From Priapulus caudatus (taxonomy: Eukaryota; Priapulida; Priapulimorpha; Priapulimorphida; Priapulidae), in NCBI RefSeq assembly GCF_000485595.1, contig NW_014577720.1:101725-160780 (forward strand): a DNA stretch of 59,056 nucleotides. The letters are read 5' to 3'. The position numbers and the translations under genes are program-made. Each line of letters starts with the position of its first letter. Within the stretch, counting starts at the first letter, position 1. Below are positions 34,985-45,574 of this stretch, in pieces. The notes under the pieces are model-generated. The model searched no databases, had not been told where the DNA came from, and was given only the letters and a program-made list of their open reading frames with translations.

Positions 34985-35839
34985 CGCTAACAGGTTTTTT
35001 TTGTGATTTTCCGTATCTCCTCCGAAACCGCTGCCCACCGATCGCCGCTCTTCGACCTACATTGTACGTGGTGTACGTGCACCACACTCCGCTACCAACA
35101 GTCGAATTCACCACATTTATCGACAGTCTCAATAAAAAGAAACTAACCAAAGCCACCCGTTATGTTGGAATGATATAGACAGCCTTCCTCACAGTCTTCG
35201 CCTTGGCATGTAGCATGCTAGGCGTTTTGGCATCCGTTGGCACCAGGTTACCACGGGAATCAAATGTAAATCCAAAGTCAAGGCCGTCTAGTTTGGGGCA
35301 TTTTTCCACAAGGAATGCCCTAAACTTATTTTCGTCCAGATCGGACGGCACACTTAGTTGGTCTGACGTTGAATACAAAAAAAAAGAATATTAATTTATC
35401 ACTTAGGCTTGTCAAAAAAGTCGGTACCCGAGAATTGGATTGGGGCAAAAAATGTTTTGTGAAGACCTGCTACATGTATGACATGTGAAGACCTATGACA
35501 TGACCCAAGGGTGCATTGTATTGTATGAAGTTTGGAGTCAATATCTGGTTTAGAAATATGCCAGTTTAAAGAATATTGTCCACACATGATGATGACGATT
35601 TTAAAAGTCTCAAGCACATTTAAAGTGGATAAGTGTAGAGTGGCAACAATTATACTGCATGTATGGTCAACTGGCAATCTTGTTTGTACATACCTAGCCC
35701 GGCCTGTTTGAGTGTGTCTCTTGCAGACGCAATGATCTTCATCGAGTATTGCTTGACTGGACTGCCTTTGTGCTTGAGCTTCAGCCCATGCCTCTTCCCC
35801 ATAGGCAGTGGGGCTTGCCCATTTCTGTTGGCATCAAAC
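31320..35839 (-). CDS. UIM-UBX-HECT-start gene, eleven in-phase exons, two internal stops
   Basis: Exons (high to low): 35839-35694, 35364-~35160, 34920-34534, 34328-34221, 34019-33954, 33586-33458, 33066-32911, 32697-32632, 32469-32386, 32052-31969, 31700-~31320. All have AG acceptors, and donors are GT except one GC (33953-33952). From exon 3 the lengths are multiples of three and phase 0; exons 1-2 join through a split Asp codon. Products in order: KRHGLKLKHKGSPVKQYSMK; VPSDLDENKFRAFLVEKCPK with KAVYIIP; an 11-residue repeat; CSKCSQTITGDGDCLRC plus a UIM-like DEEYRQSLQTDQQ; a charged helix; a UBX-like domain (IRIKLPDGKTHTRKF ... LVDFVGSLERC); acidic exons; a TPPPRSPTP tract; then VHKDIQLNYEAIVDEFARRK, which looks like a HECT start. 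A TAA ends exon 2 (35160-35162) and a TAG (31431-31433) precedes the HECT start. It is a ubiquitin-pathway protein, possibly pseudogenised. The rest of the HECT domain is not adjacent. Confidence 0.65.
33119..33193. repeat. Short foldback with 13-14 bp arms
   Basis: GGGTAGCACACTG (33120) is repeated in inverse as CAGTGTGCTACCC (~33181), with a ~48 base loop inside an intron of the UBX gene. Confidence 0.7.
33665..33760 (-). repeat. tRNA-like (SINE-like) remnant
   Basis: On the minus strand a B-box GGTTCGATTC (33709-33718) follows a weak A-box-like TAGTGGTTGGGTG (33742-33754) with short spacing. No convincing acceptor stem or anticodon arm can be drawn. It reads as a degenerate tRNA-derived repeat, not a tRNA gene. 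Confidence 0.35.
34543..34915 (-). repeat. 33 bp coding minisatellite (11-residue repeat)
   Basis: About eleven tandem 33-mers encode VIPAAEPGPAN with variants (M for V; L for P in GPAN). The reverse strand is also fully open over the whole array (LGLVLQLGSHL repeats). The array occupies nearly the whole of one exon of the UBX gene. Confidence 0.9.
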
Positions 35840-36005
35840 CTGAAATTTTTTTTAAATATTTAAATTAAAATTTGGAAATGGGAAACAGAGTTTGTGTACT
35901 TTTGGCATCAAAAAGGGCCCAGAAGGAGGGGGACATTTTATTTCTGGACAGCCTCTAGCCTAGCCACATAGCCAAGGCCCAACATTTTCTTCTAGTTCTG
36001 TGTGT

Positions 36006-36566
36006 GCTTTGATACCATCTTCGGTTTGACTGGGTAAATATACATCATCACTGGTCACTCCATTCCCTGGTAGCTTCGGAGCATCATATATAGTTATGTC
36101 ATCTCCTTATGTGTCTATCACTCCATTCTCTTCTTGTCATGTGAGTGCTTTGATACCATCTTCGGTTTCACTGGGTACATATACATCATCACTGGTCACT
36201 CCATTCCCTGGTAGCTTCAGAGCATCATATGCTGTTACGCCTTCTGCTTCTGTGTCTATCACTCCATTCTCTGCTTGTCCTGTCGGTGCGTTGATACCAT
36301 CTTCGGGTTGAATGGGTACATATACATGATCACTGGTCACTCCATTTCCTGGTAGCTTCGGAGCATCATATAGTTACGTCTTCTCCTTCTGTCTCTCTCA
36401 CTCCATTCTCTTCTTGTCCTGTGGGTGATTTGATACCATCTTCGATTTGACTGGGTACATCTGCATCATCACTGCTGAGTAGTTCTGTTATTTGCTTAGT
36501 TCCATCCACATCATATGTAGTTACGTCTTCTCCTTCTATCACTTCATTCTCTGTTTCTGTTTGAAT
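36006..36566 (-). repeat. 141 bp (47-codon) acidic repeat, ~4 units
   Basis: Units begin at about 36006, 36147, 36288 and 36427 (spacing 141, 141, 139). The encoded unit includes GNGVTSDDVYVPSETEDGIK and TGQEENGVIDTEGEDVT. The two-base loss in the last interval shifts the frame, and one unit carries TAA for GAA, so coding is decaying. Confidence 0.75.
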
Positions 36567-36832
36567 GTCTGCATGGCTAGGTGCGTCTACATCATCACTG
36601 CCTAATCTATTTGCTAGTGGCTTGGAGTCTTTACATGGTGCTACATCTTCCTCAGTGCCTGTGTGTTGCATGTTCATGGATGTCTTGATATTATTGCCTT
36701 CAATTTCAAATGGTGTCGCTTTGGGTGTACTAGCCCCATTTGGTGAAGAATTAACTGAATTCTGGTAATCAGTTACAGTGTAAGCATCATCAGTAGATAA
36801 TTCACTTTCTGGGTATGGACATGTTTGGTAAG
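36366..36832 (-). CDS. Acidic, low-complexity exon, unknown protein
   Basis: It opens at 36832 after a TTTCTACAG acceptor and reads AYQTCPYPESELSTDDAYTV, continuing acidic and Ser/Thr-rich to a stop at 36366. It merges at its 3' end with the 47-residue repeat below. I do not recognise it. It may be the 5' part of the UBX gene or a separate gene. Joining it to the Ulp1-type exon upstream (donor at 37806) would be out of phase. Confidence 0.4.
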
Positions 36833-37805
36833 CTGTAGAAAAATATGCAAAATAATCTATTACTATGATGACTGGGGTTAGCAGAATATTTGTTTAGTAC
36901 TATTCTTTCTTTATTTATGTTGAATGCAGCATTCTGGGAGGAGGGATTCTAACCCAAAATAACATGCATCAAATTACAGTTTGTTGTGTGTGCCAAATTT
37001 AGGAAGGCAATGTAGGTGTAGTATGTGTAGATACTAAGGTAAAAGCAGTCATGACTTTATTGAGATATAGCAGTCTAACACTGATTGTATATAACTAAAA
37101 AAATTGGAAGCTAGTGCCTACATTATACACTAATAGGAACCAAATAGGAATTCCTCACAGCTCATTGGCTTGTATCCTATGCACCTTGTTAGTTCTTAGG
37201 TTTGCAGATGAGGGCACCACTTGCTAGTAATGTCCAAGTTAGTCCATGTAATGGACTATTACAATAGACATGCGATGGACATATACATTGTGTGGCTCTC
37301 TGTAGAATATCTCAAAAAGCACACAGCAACCTTCTGGGCATATAAACATCAATGCACTCTGTGGCTAACCACATAATGCAAACTAGCCACAGAGAGTGTT
37401 ACCCAGCACATAACAAGCCACACAAGGTACCAATCGTGAGAACGGACGGACGGACGTACGACGGACGATGACCCATGGCAATAGCTCAGCTTGACGATGT
37501 CAAGGTGAGCTAAAAAAACAAGCCCTTCGTCTATAAGGGTTCGCTGCTTATTCTCTTAATTTGCTGAAAGAAAATTCAATTCTGCATTTCTTACAGATGG
37601 TTAGGATGCATTTTTTTACTGAAATGGAAGCAAATTCATCATTAGTCAAACAAGTAGGCCCTATGGTGGTGAAGTGTTATTTAATTAATACCACATAATT
37701 TGGTACCACTTTGCATTAACAAAGTTCAGCATCTACAAATAGGCAGGATTCAACAATCTACATGTGTTTTTATTAGCATGATTAGTGCATATTGAAATGT
37801 GTGAA
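36833..37805. other. Non-coding, with a dispersed repeat
   Basis: No gene is seen. At 37436-37515 a GGACGGACGGACGTACGACG tract and AGCTCAGCTTGACGATGTCA resemble the end of a molluscan-type interspersed repeat. The catalytic part of the upstream Ulp1-type protease would be expected here but I cannot see it. Confidence 0.5.
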
Positions 37806-39726
37806 TTAGCTTACCCGATCATTCAGCCACTTGCCAGGTTGAAGGGTACCAAGGTCTTCTGTCTGCAGATTGCTGGTTCCGACATATATCATCTTCTGTT
37901 CCGTGCTTTCAGCTCCTCTCTCTTCGGAACATTTCACATATGCAGGTGCATCCTGCAAATGGCTTGGCATCTCCTCTAAACTTTGAAGAAGGGCAGCTGG
38001 GTCCACACCAAATTTGAAGGATTTGAGCAGCAAAGTTGAGACGATCATCAATGTTTCTTTGTGATAATCATCATCCCTCACAGGTTTTAGTTTTAATAAA
38101 ATGTATGCCCCTACATCACAAACGTCATCTTCATTGATCAACATATCATTCAGAAACGAATACGGCCCCCTATCCTCTTTCGACATGCAATGAGTTATCT
38201 GGTTGAATGCTGCTTGAATGTTATGTTTTTTTGCTTTCATCGTACAGGCTGAGAAGTTCTTCCACTGAAATTGCACGTAATTTTTCCACAAGTCCACTCT
38301 GACGGGGAGCAACAGTATCAGCAATCAGGTCTTGTGTGTTTTGGTCTTCATTTCGTTCTGCTTCTTGTCTTTGCTGACACTTCGTTCTCGTTTTGTTGAT
38401 TTCTTTTCACACTTCTTTCTAATACCCGTGACAGACTGATTTGAACCTTTGGGTCTCCCACGTGTTTTGGTTTTCTTAGGAAGGTTCAGTTTCTGTTCCA
38501 CCAGCAGTTTACAGAACGATGATCTACCTGACGACACAGATGCGACAATATTACCCTCTACTTGATCAGGCACCTGGTATGAGGAAGTGGCTTTCAAATC
38601 ACGAAGGAAGTCCGATGTCTCATCACATGCTTCAGCATGTTCAGTGTCCGATGCAGACTTCACATTGACGTCTGAATTGTTGTCTGAGGAACGTTCCGAG
38701 TTCAAGTGCTGAAATGGACAGCCGGCATCAACCTTTGCAGTTAAACCTGCAACCATTTGGCATTCTTCTTCAAAGGGGCCACTTGGCCCACCATCTTTTT
38801 GGCAACTGTCATGCTTCAGCAAGTGGGGTTCATTGTTGTTCTCATCAGTGACCATATCTATGACTACATCTGATTCAAACTGAACTCGTTGAGCTTGGGC
38901 TCTTCCAGCAATCACTTCCAAATCTTCACCATGGACAATGGCATTTTTAATGTCCTCCATGTTCTTCATGTACTTCATGAATGTATCTTGTCCATGTTCA
39001 GCCATTGCACCTGCTATTTGTCTGCACAGTATATTTACTTTTTTGAATTTCTCTGTTCGTTTGAGAATTGTCTTCTGATCACTTTTATTGACCACACAAA
39101 CAGTTGATGATGGCTGTGAGGGTCTCTGGTCACTGGCAGGTTCAAGAACTTCTTCACACAACTGGTAAGCCCTCTTCCAACGCTGACCAACCAAACACTC
39201 ATCAAACAATGGTTTTGATTCCTGTCTACGCACCATGAAAATGTGTCTGCAAGGCAACACCATGCTGATAGCAAATGAGCATGAGCAGGTTGTCATTTCC
39301 TTGTTCAACTGCTTGATTTCTTGTGACGTGTCTAATACAGAACGTGTCTTTCTCTTCGTTGTAAGTACATGCGTACTGAGTGTTCATGGCAGGCTGTGCA
39401 TTAAATTCACCACAGACTTTACTTGCTGCAAATGGAGTGCAGATGATGTGGTATTCATATGCAACTTTGGAAACACTAGCACTGGTATAGGTGTATGAGC
39501 GTGTTGTCTTCAACAGCACCAAGTTTCGCTCATTCTGATATTTTTTCTTCCTACTAAATGACAGAAGGGCCCCAACACAAGCAGCAACAGACTTCCTTGC
39601 ATTCAATGTACTTTTTAATTTTTGATGGAATGATTCTGGTCTATTTGTGGTTCGGTTTCCAAATGTCACATTGTCCCTTTGTAGCGCTGTATTTAACAGT
39701 CTACAAATACAGTGAGTGTTTCGCAA
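37806..39726 (-). pseudogene. Mutator-like transposase with SWIM finger and Ulp1-type protease start
   Basis: Segment 39726-39226 has GNRTTNRPESFHQKLKSTLN, the conserved end of an MULE (Mutator-like) DDE domain. Segment 39308-38325 opens with a SWIM zinc finger, CSCSFAISMVLPCRHIF (CxC...CxH), followed by WKRAYQ, a Ser/Asp-rich linker and an AT-hook-like KTKTRGRPKGSNQ. After frame changes, segment 38324-37806 ends VGTSNLQTEDLGTLQPGKWL NDR at a GTAAGC donor. LxPGKWLND is the start of a Ulp1/C48 SUMO-protease-type domain. The His and Cys of the protease are not visible downstream. The MULE-SWIM-Ulp1 order is known for some transposon-derived proteins. At least two frameshifts make it inactive as read. 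Confidence 0.65.
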
Positions 39727-39732
39727 TGCTAC

Positions 39733-40626
39733 TATGTAAAGTCAAAGCCATAAATGAGAGAAAGCCAGTTGTACCATGATTTGAAGTTTAATGTAGATTC
39801 TACTTATTACAGCTGCTGTCGCGGTCGTGCCTACCTGTGTCTGGTTGAGGAGCGATTCCCCGATTTCCCTTGCGCTCTGCCTTATATATACAGGCCCGAC
39901 CGCGAACTACGCATGCGCCACGCATGCGCTGTTCACAAATACACACCTTTGCCGCAATTCAATTACTGTCACAACATCTCATCGACGCAGCGCCCTTTGT
40001 GTTTCAATCACTGTCATCGCATCGGCATTTGTCGTAATTCAATATTACTAGCACGGCGCCTCGTCGCGGCGCTCTTTGTAATTCCTTCACCGTCATAACA
40101 TCAAAGTGTCGGCGTTATGAATGCCGTCATATCATCGGCACTGACAGCGCCTTTTGTGATTCAATCGCCGCTATAACATCAAAGTGTTGACGTTATGAAC
40201 GCCTTCATATCATCGGCGCTGACAGCGCCTTTTGTGATTCAATCACTGTCGTAACGTCGGCATATCGTCGCCACCTCTTCGACCTAATGCCCTTTTCGAC
40301 TCAATCGCCTCTATAACATCAAAGTGTCGATGAATGCCGTCATATTATCGGTATTCATCGCCGCACTCCAATTGCTGTAACAATGTCAGCAGAGCACCAA
40401 CACAGCGCTTTATTGCAATTTAATTACCGTTACGACGTCGGCGTCGCATCGACCTTGTTATAGATACCGATATAATTAGCGTCGTCACATCATCGACACT
40501 CATCGTCGTAATCCAATTCCTGTCCATTAATTTTGATGATTACTTTCGACACACCATAACACAACGTCTAAGAAATTGCACACATTCGTCCGACTACTGG
40601 TGTGGGGTGTAAGCCCACACCGTACA
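39733..40626 (-). repeat. LTR-like sequence, probable 3' LTR of the Gypsy remnant
   Basis: Positions ~39737-39925 match ~44604-44800 of the solo LTR, including GAGAAAGCCAGTTG, a GTCGCGGTCGTGCCT block and a TATA box (minus strand TATATAAG near 39880). Beyond that the U3-side sequences differ completely. Here they contain a ~78 bp semi-repeated unit (AACATCAAAGTGT at 40097, 40175 and 40316). Terminal bases and a target duplication could not be fixed. It lies on the expected 3' side of the integrase/env block. Confidence 0.5.
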
Positions 40627-40711
40627 TGAATACTACTGTGGTAAATTAAGTGTGGTAGTTGGTGTAATGCTACCCATGGCCTCAGCGGTCGCCTTCCTCC
40701 TCATGTTTCTG

Positions 40712-41467
40712 TTAGGGGGTGGGCGGTTGCGTCATCGCGGCGGCCAAGATGGCCGTTGCGGCCAGCGCTTCCCCCATTTGGCGGATATGCTCGGGGTTGA
40801 AGGTAGTGGTGTCGGGGTCGTCCTCTGCGCCGACTTCGAACTCATATGTCATCGGAGTCGGCGTTTGTTCCCGACCCGATGAAAGAGCCAAGGTAGTACC
40901 GTTCTTGGGCGTTGGTGCCCTGGCGCTCGTCACTGGACGCGTTGTCTGCGGAGCTCTACTGATCTCTGGCGTCTCCAGTGGTGGCAGGCTCCTGGTGTGG
41001 GTGGCGTAGAACTGCCGTGCCGATCAGCTGGGCTGCCTGCGGGGCGGGGAGCACGTGTTCTCCCCGCCCTGCAATGCAGGAAATGCAGTCGCAGGTGTTG
41101 CGGGCGTAGGCGGCACCGGCGTAGGCGCAGGTGTCGACGGCACGGGCGGCACTGGTGTAGGCGGCGCCGACTGTGCAGGCGATGCAGCCGCAGTCGGCCC
41201 CAGCGCAAGTGTAGGCGCGGGCGGCCTCAGCACAGGCGTCGCAGGCGTGGGCGGCCTCAGCGCAGGCAACGCAGGTGCAAGCGGCGCTGGCACTGCTGCA
41301 GTCGGCGCACCTGCAGGCTGTGCTGACGCAGAGGGCGCAGCCGCAGGCGGCTTCCATTGGCAGCGGGGACAACGGTGCCGGTGGCTGGTGTTGATCGGGT
41401 TGGCGCTTGTCCTTGCTGTTGTTTGCGTGGTCCTGACAATGTCAAGTGGTGGACATAATACGTGCAC
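40712..41467 (-). pseudogene. Pro/Ala-rich open frame with one TGA, unknown
   Basis: One frame runs from 41467 to 40712, interrupted only by a TGA at 41024-41026. The N-terminal part has RCPRCQWKPPAAAP, then a long PTPVPP/PAPT low-complexity tract. The C-terminal part reads YEFEVGAEDDPDTTTFNPEH. The plus strand is also open over much of the GC-rich tract (Gly/Ala/Val-rich). I do not recognise it. It could be a gag-like or accessory frame of the Gypsy remnant, or coding by chance from a GC-rich minisatellite. Confidence 0.3.
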
Positions 41468-41477
41468 AGGCTTATAG

Positions 41478-42244
41478 CCGGGACAGCATATGATAGTGAC
41501 TGTCCGGTAAGTGCCATAGAGGCACGAGACAAATTGTAGAGCGCGGTCACGTATAATGCAATCCGCGGAATAAATTCTAACGACAAATACCTGCTATTAA
41601 ATGAGCGAGGTAATGCAATTATCTCCGATATCGATTACTACTTGTGCTTGCGGCAGATACGCTGCACGCTGCACGTTGTCGGAGGCGTAAAACTATTCTT
41701 ATGCCGGTATTGATTAGATAATGGGCTACTTATAGAGTCTTAGGGTGCATACTGAAATGGTGATGCATATCGCTAACGAGATGACCCTGAGGGGCATCTA
41801 CACGGCGCGGGGTGCGGCAATTGGGCAGGGAACGGGTGTCGGCATCGAACGCTTCACAGAGCTGGCCCGCAGTGAAATATGCCGGTGTAGTATGGGAGTA
41901 AGTGGGGAGGGCACAGACATAGCCATTGGGGTGGGGATGGGGAGGGCGTGTCGGGTGCTGCCTGTGATATATTGACATTGGGAAGGGATCGTACCAGTGT
42001 CGAGGTGGGTAGTGGGGTGTTGGTAAAAGAGGATGGGCCTGGGTAAACGTCGACGTGGGGCTGGAGGGTGGGCGTGCCAGGGGCGAAGGTACCCATTCGC
42101 GGCTGAGGCTCGAGGATTGTGAGTGGCATAGTGGAAAATGGCGAGCGGGGTCTTTGTGTGGTGGGGGATGGAGAGACACTTTCGATCCATGTACCTCTGT
42201 GAGGGAGGGGCGTGCGATCGGCGGGACTCGGTTGGGTTTGGGGT
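41478..42244. other. Pro-rich open frames of uncertain meaning
   Basis: Minus-strand frames at 41854-42129 and 41798-42190 are Pro/His/Thr-rich and directly follow the env-like gene. They could be a decayed cytoplasmic tail or simple sequence. There is no family match. Confidence 0.4.
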
Positions 42245-43204
42245 TTAGGGGTGTGCGGGCGGCGGCACCGACAACAATAACAGTGTGACGGCGACCACGA
42301 CGGTGAGCAGCAGCGATGTGAGGCCGATATAAATTACGGAATGATGCGTGGCGGCCGTGATATCTGAGCTGCCCATCCCTATATATGACGAGGCAATAGA
42401 TGGCAGGCGTTTGGTGTTTTTAACAGCAGTGACTAAATCGGCGTATGCGACGTTAAGGTCAGCGTGCGCATATGAACTAGGAGGTACAACTTCTGGTGGG
42501 ATTAAGTCTTCCGAGTTAGCAGTTGAGAGGCGTTTGGCGTCGTACATGTCCGACCATATTGTAGGGACTGTGTGGTGGAACAGGCGATCGAGTGGGGGTA
42601 TTTCGATTTGCACATCTACTGCGGTTTTGTGATGGAAATATGATGGCAGGGTAAAATGCTTTGACTCGGCTTTACAGCCAGAATGTAGTGTAACTGTCTG
42701 TTGTTGTTGAACAAGGAACTCTTTGGTTGTTACCGGTACTTTTGTCGCCGTCGGGTGTGACTGGCACGAGATGGCCAGACGTAATGGGTGGGGTGTTGAT
42801 ATTAACCAGCTACCGTCAACAAGGTAGGTGGCGCGCGGCGTTGGCCGTGCGTAAAACGTAACGCGCCTTGTACATAATGTGGAGATAAGGGCGGCATCAT
42901 TTAGAAATAGTGCGACTGGGCACGTAATTGCTGTCGAGATTGGGTATATGGGAGATCTGACATCACAAACCTCTTGGTGATCGCGTAAGCATGCGCGTAC
43001 GGCGGATTCGTCGGGTTGTACGTAATTGGTATGGTCTAGTGAAACTCCAATAAAACTTTGAGAAATTTGGAAGTATGCCGCTGCCATGGAGTTACCAAGA
43101 AACACTGGCGGTGTCAGAATTTGATACATCTGAAACGTCATTTCGTTATATGTTAAAGGTAAGAACGCGATTACATGTAGTCCCATATCGACGGGGACCA
43201 CCAT
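42245..43204 (-). pseudogene. Env-like glycoprotein fragment of a Ty3/Gypsy element
   Basis: This 319-residue frame has regularly spaced cysteines (RACLRDHQEVCDV, TAITCPVALFLN, STLCTRR, SCQS, SGCKA). A C-terminal hydrophobic segment (VIYIGLTSLLLTVVVAVTLL) is followed by a short tail. The pattern matches the membrane-proximal part of env-like proteins of metazoan Gypsy/errantivirus-type elements. The N-terminal half expected of the family is not in this frame. It starts ~28 bases after the integrase stop, the expected order for such elements. It is an old, incomplete copy with no evidence of function. Confidence 0.55.
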
Positions 43205-43232
43205 AGCCTGTATAAGGTTATTCCAATGACGA

Positions 43233-44035
43233 CTACACCGGTCCCGGACCCTCGGGTAGTGCAGTCAGCTCCGTTGGGACAGCAATGCATTTTGACTGAG
43301 GCTGCATGTTTTGACTGGATGTGGGGGGCAGCAACCTCGCCATGCGACGGTTACGCCTGACAGTGCTCTTGGGTGTCTGTATCAGTACCGACCTAGGAGC
43401 ACTGTGCATTCTTACCACCGTGCCTTCGGTTTGCTGATCTGGGATCCACACCTGATCTCCAGGTGACAGTTGCTCACCTTCCACAACTGCGCTCATAGTT
43501 GTGGGACATTCTCTCTCGGTATATTCTTTCTCTTTTCTGCAAACTGACGTAGTCTGGCAGTTTGGGCAACAGCTCATCTGGGTGACACGGAATTCCTGTT
43601 CTAAGCTTTCGACCCATGCTCAGCTGTGCAGGAGAATAACCATTGTGGAGAGGTGTGTTTCTGTAGTTGAGAAGAGCGAGGTATTCGTCATGACACTTGT
43701 TCAAAATGGACTTCACTGTCTGAACAGCTCTCTCAGCCTCGCCTTTTGATTGCGCGTAGCCTGGAGACGACGTGATGTGCTCGAATCCCCACTGTGTAAC
43801 AAACTGCTTGAACTCGTCTGAGTCAAATTGTGGTCCATTGTCAGAAAACTGTATCACATATGCCATGTCTACTGAAGACCTTTTTCATCTTCAGCACGGT
43901 CTCGGAGGTGTTCACACTCTTGCTTACCAAGCATATCTCGACATCACGTGAGAAGAAATCGATGACCAGCAGATACATGTGGCCTTTGTGGTTGAAGAAG
44001 TCTGCACCAACGACTAACTCATAACGTGGTGGAAC
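43233..44035 (-). pseudogene. Ty3/Gypsy integrase, frameshifted and 5'-truncated
   Basis: The first visible part reads YELVVGADFFNHKGHMYLLV and FFSRDVEICL (catalytic Asp region). After a frame change come VIQFSDNGPQFDSDEFKQFV and SSPGYAQSKGEAERAVQTVK (second Asp and Glu). Then follows NYRNTPLHNGYSPAQLSMGR, and after another shift LSPGDQVWIPDQQTEGTVVR. The SDNGPQF and SKGEAERAVQT strings are diagnostic of retroelement integrases. The HHCC finger, reverse transcriptase and gag are absent above ~44040, so only the 3' end of pol remains. Confidence 0.8.
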
Positions 44036-44547
44036 ATTGCCTCCTTAATATAGGCCATCCGGCACGCTTCACACATTGGACGATGTTGTACTGTTCACCT
44101 TGCTATAAAACAATTTTTAAATAAACAAAACAACTTGTTGAAATGAGTTTAATTTAAATTTCTTCTTTCTCTGAAGTGGCGTAAATCAGTGAAGTGGCGC
44201 TGGCTTTTGACGTCCAAGGAACAAATCTATTTAAAAAATAACCATTTGTGACAGGAAATTTTACCATTTTCATCAAGTACTGCTATGATGTGCCACAATC
44301 TTGTTAGACACGCATGACCATCTTCTCGCCCCTACTGTTGAATGGTAGGGAATTTATACCGCACCATCAGTCCTTCCTGCAAGTATGTTAATTTCTTAAT
44401 AAAAATATAAACAACTTTTTAATAAATATTACTTATAGATGGACAGTTTTTATTCAAAGTGCATTTATGCAATCAATTTTAAAAGTAAAATAACTGTTTG
44501 AAAATTATAACGTCAAGTGGGCATTGATTCTACCATACTCATATACA
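44036..44547. other. Non-coding stretch
   Basis: AT-rich sequence between the integrase remnant and the solo LTR. No RT or gag motifs are visible. Confidence 0.55.
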
Positions 44548-44551
44548 ATGT

Positions 44552-45406
44552 TGTAGCGCCGTCTTCGACAGCGTACGAATAGTGTGACTGTGTTACAACG
44601 TTAAGTCAGAGCCAAGAATAAGAGAAAGCCAGTTGTTACCATGATTTAGACGTTTACTAGTGATTTCTGCGAGCGGTTACAGCCGTTGTCGCGGTCGTGC
44701 CTGCCGGTGCCTGGGTGAAGCCGAATTCCTCGATTCTCCCCGGCTCTCGGCTTATATACGCCAGCCACGACCGCGTAACCCGCATGAGTCACGCGTGCGT
44801 CACGCGTGCGTCATGCGTGAGTCATCTATACTACTGCGACATTACATAGACACAAACCCTCGTTAGGGCTCTATTCACCTCCCGAGCGAGAAGCGCATCG
44901 TTCCCGGCCAGACCGTCCACTCCGACACGCCCCTCACTTAGAGCTCTATTCAGCCCCTGAGCGAGGAGCGCCGGGCTTCCCGGCCAGACCGGCTGAATAG
45001 ACACAAGCCCACGTTAGGGCATCGCGAACTAGCCAGCTCAATTACAGCTCAATTACAGCCCAATTACCTCGACCCGCGCACTCCCGCACGAGGAGCACAA
45101 ACCAGCCGGCTCTATCATGTCGACACGAACAAGACCAGCAGATTACAGCCACTCGTGCCTCGCTGACTTCTATGGAGAAACGCGGATCCTAACTAACTGA
45201 AGTACATAAACACGGGTACTTGTGGAGTCGCGACACGCGCTGACCTAGTAGAGCCGGTGACTGCAATCGATTATTGCCCGCTCGCGTGCTCGTAATTGGC
45301 TTACTCCCACGGCATAGCGCCGGTGGGTTTTCTTTATACACCCCTATGGACACTGATATAGGCTATAGTTATAAATACACATAGATACTGTTTTTACGCT
45401 ACTACA
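44552..45406 (-). mobile_element. Solo LTR, 855 bp, with 4 bp target duplication
   Basis: It begins TGTAGCG and ends CGCTACTACA, so it has TG...CA termini with TGTAG/CTACA inverted ends. ATGT directly precedes (44548-44551) and follows (45407-45410) it, a 4 bp target duplication typical of Ty3/Gypsy integration. On the minus strand a TATA box (GTATATAAG near 44753-44761) sits upstream of the R/U5-like half. No internal region flanks it on either side, hence a solo LTR, left after recombination between two LTRs. Confidence 0.8.
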
Positions 45407-45574
45407 ATGTGACTGATAAATAGGGGGAACAGAAAGTTACTTGTTACAAAATGTATTGCCAACACAAATTGAAGTTTGATATAAATAACTATTGTGATAC
45501 TGTAACATGCAAATTGCTTTGATCTTTATATACCTTCCATATGGAGGGTGTATGTAATGTATGCTGTCCGTCGG

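Noticed and set aside
36366-37806. Acidic exon at 36832 as continuation of the Ulp1-type exon ending at 37806
   Set aside because: The donor leaves phase 0, while the acidic exon needs one preceding base to stay open.
39725-40673. 8 bp repeat AATGCTAC at 39725-39732 and 40666-40673 as target duplication of the left LTR-like sequence
   Set aside because: The implied termini lack TG...CA, and Gypsy elements make 4-6 bp duplications. Chance is likely.
41055-41477. Gly/Ala/Val-rich plus-strand frame with a hydrophobic end as a membrane protein
   Set aside because: It comes from a GC-rich repetitive tract open on both strands. Mentioned in a finding but not supported as a gene.
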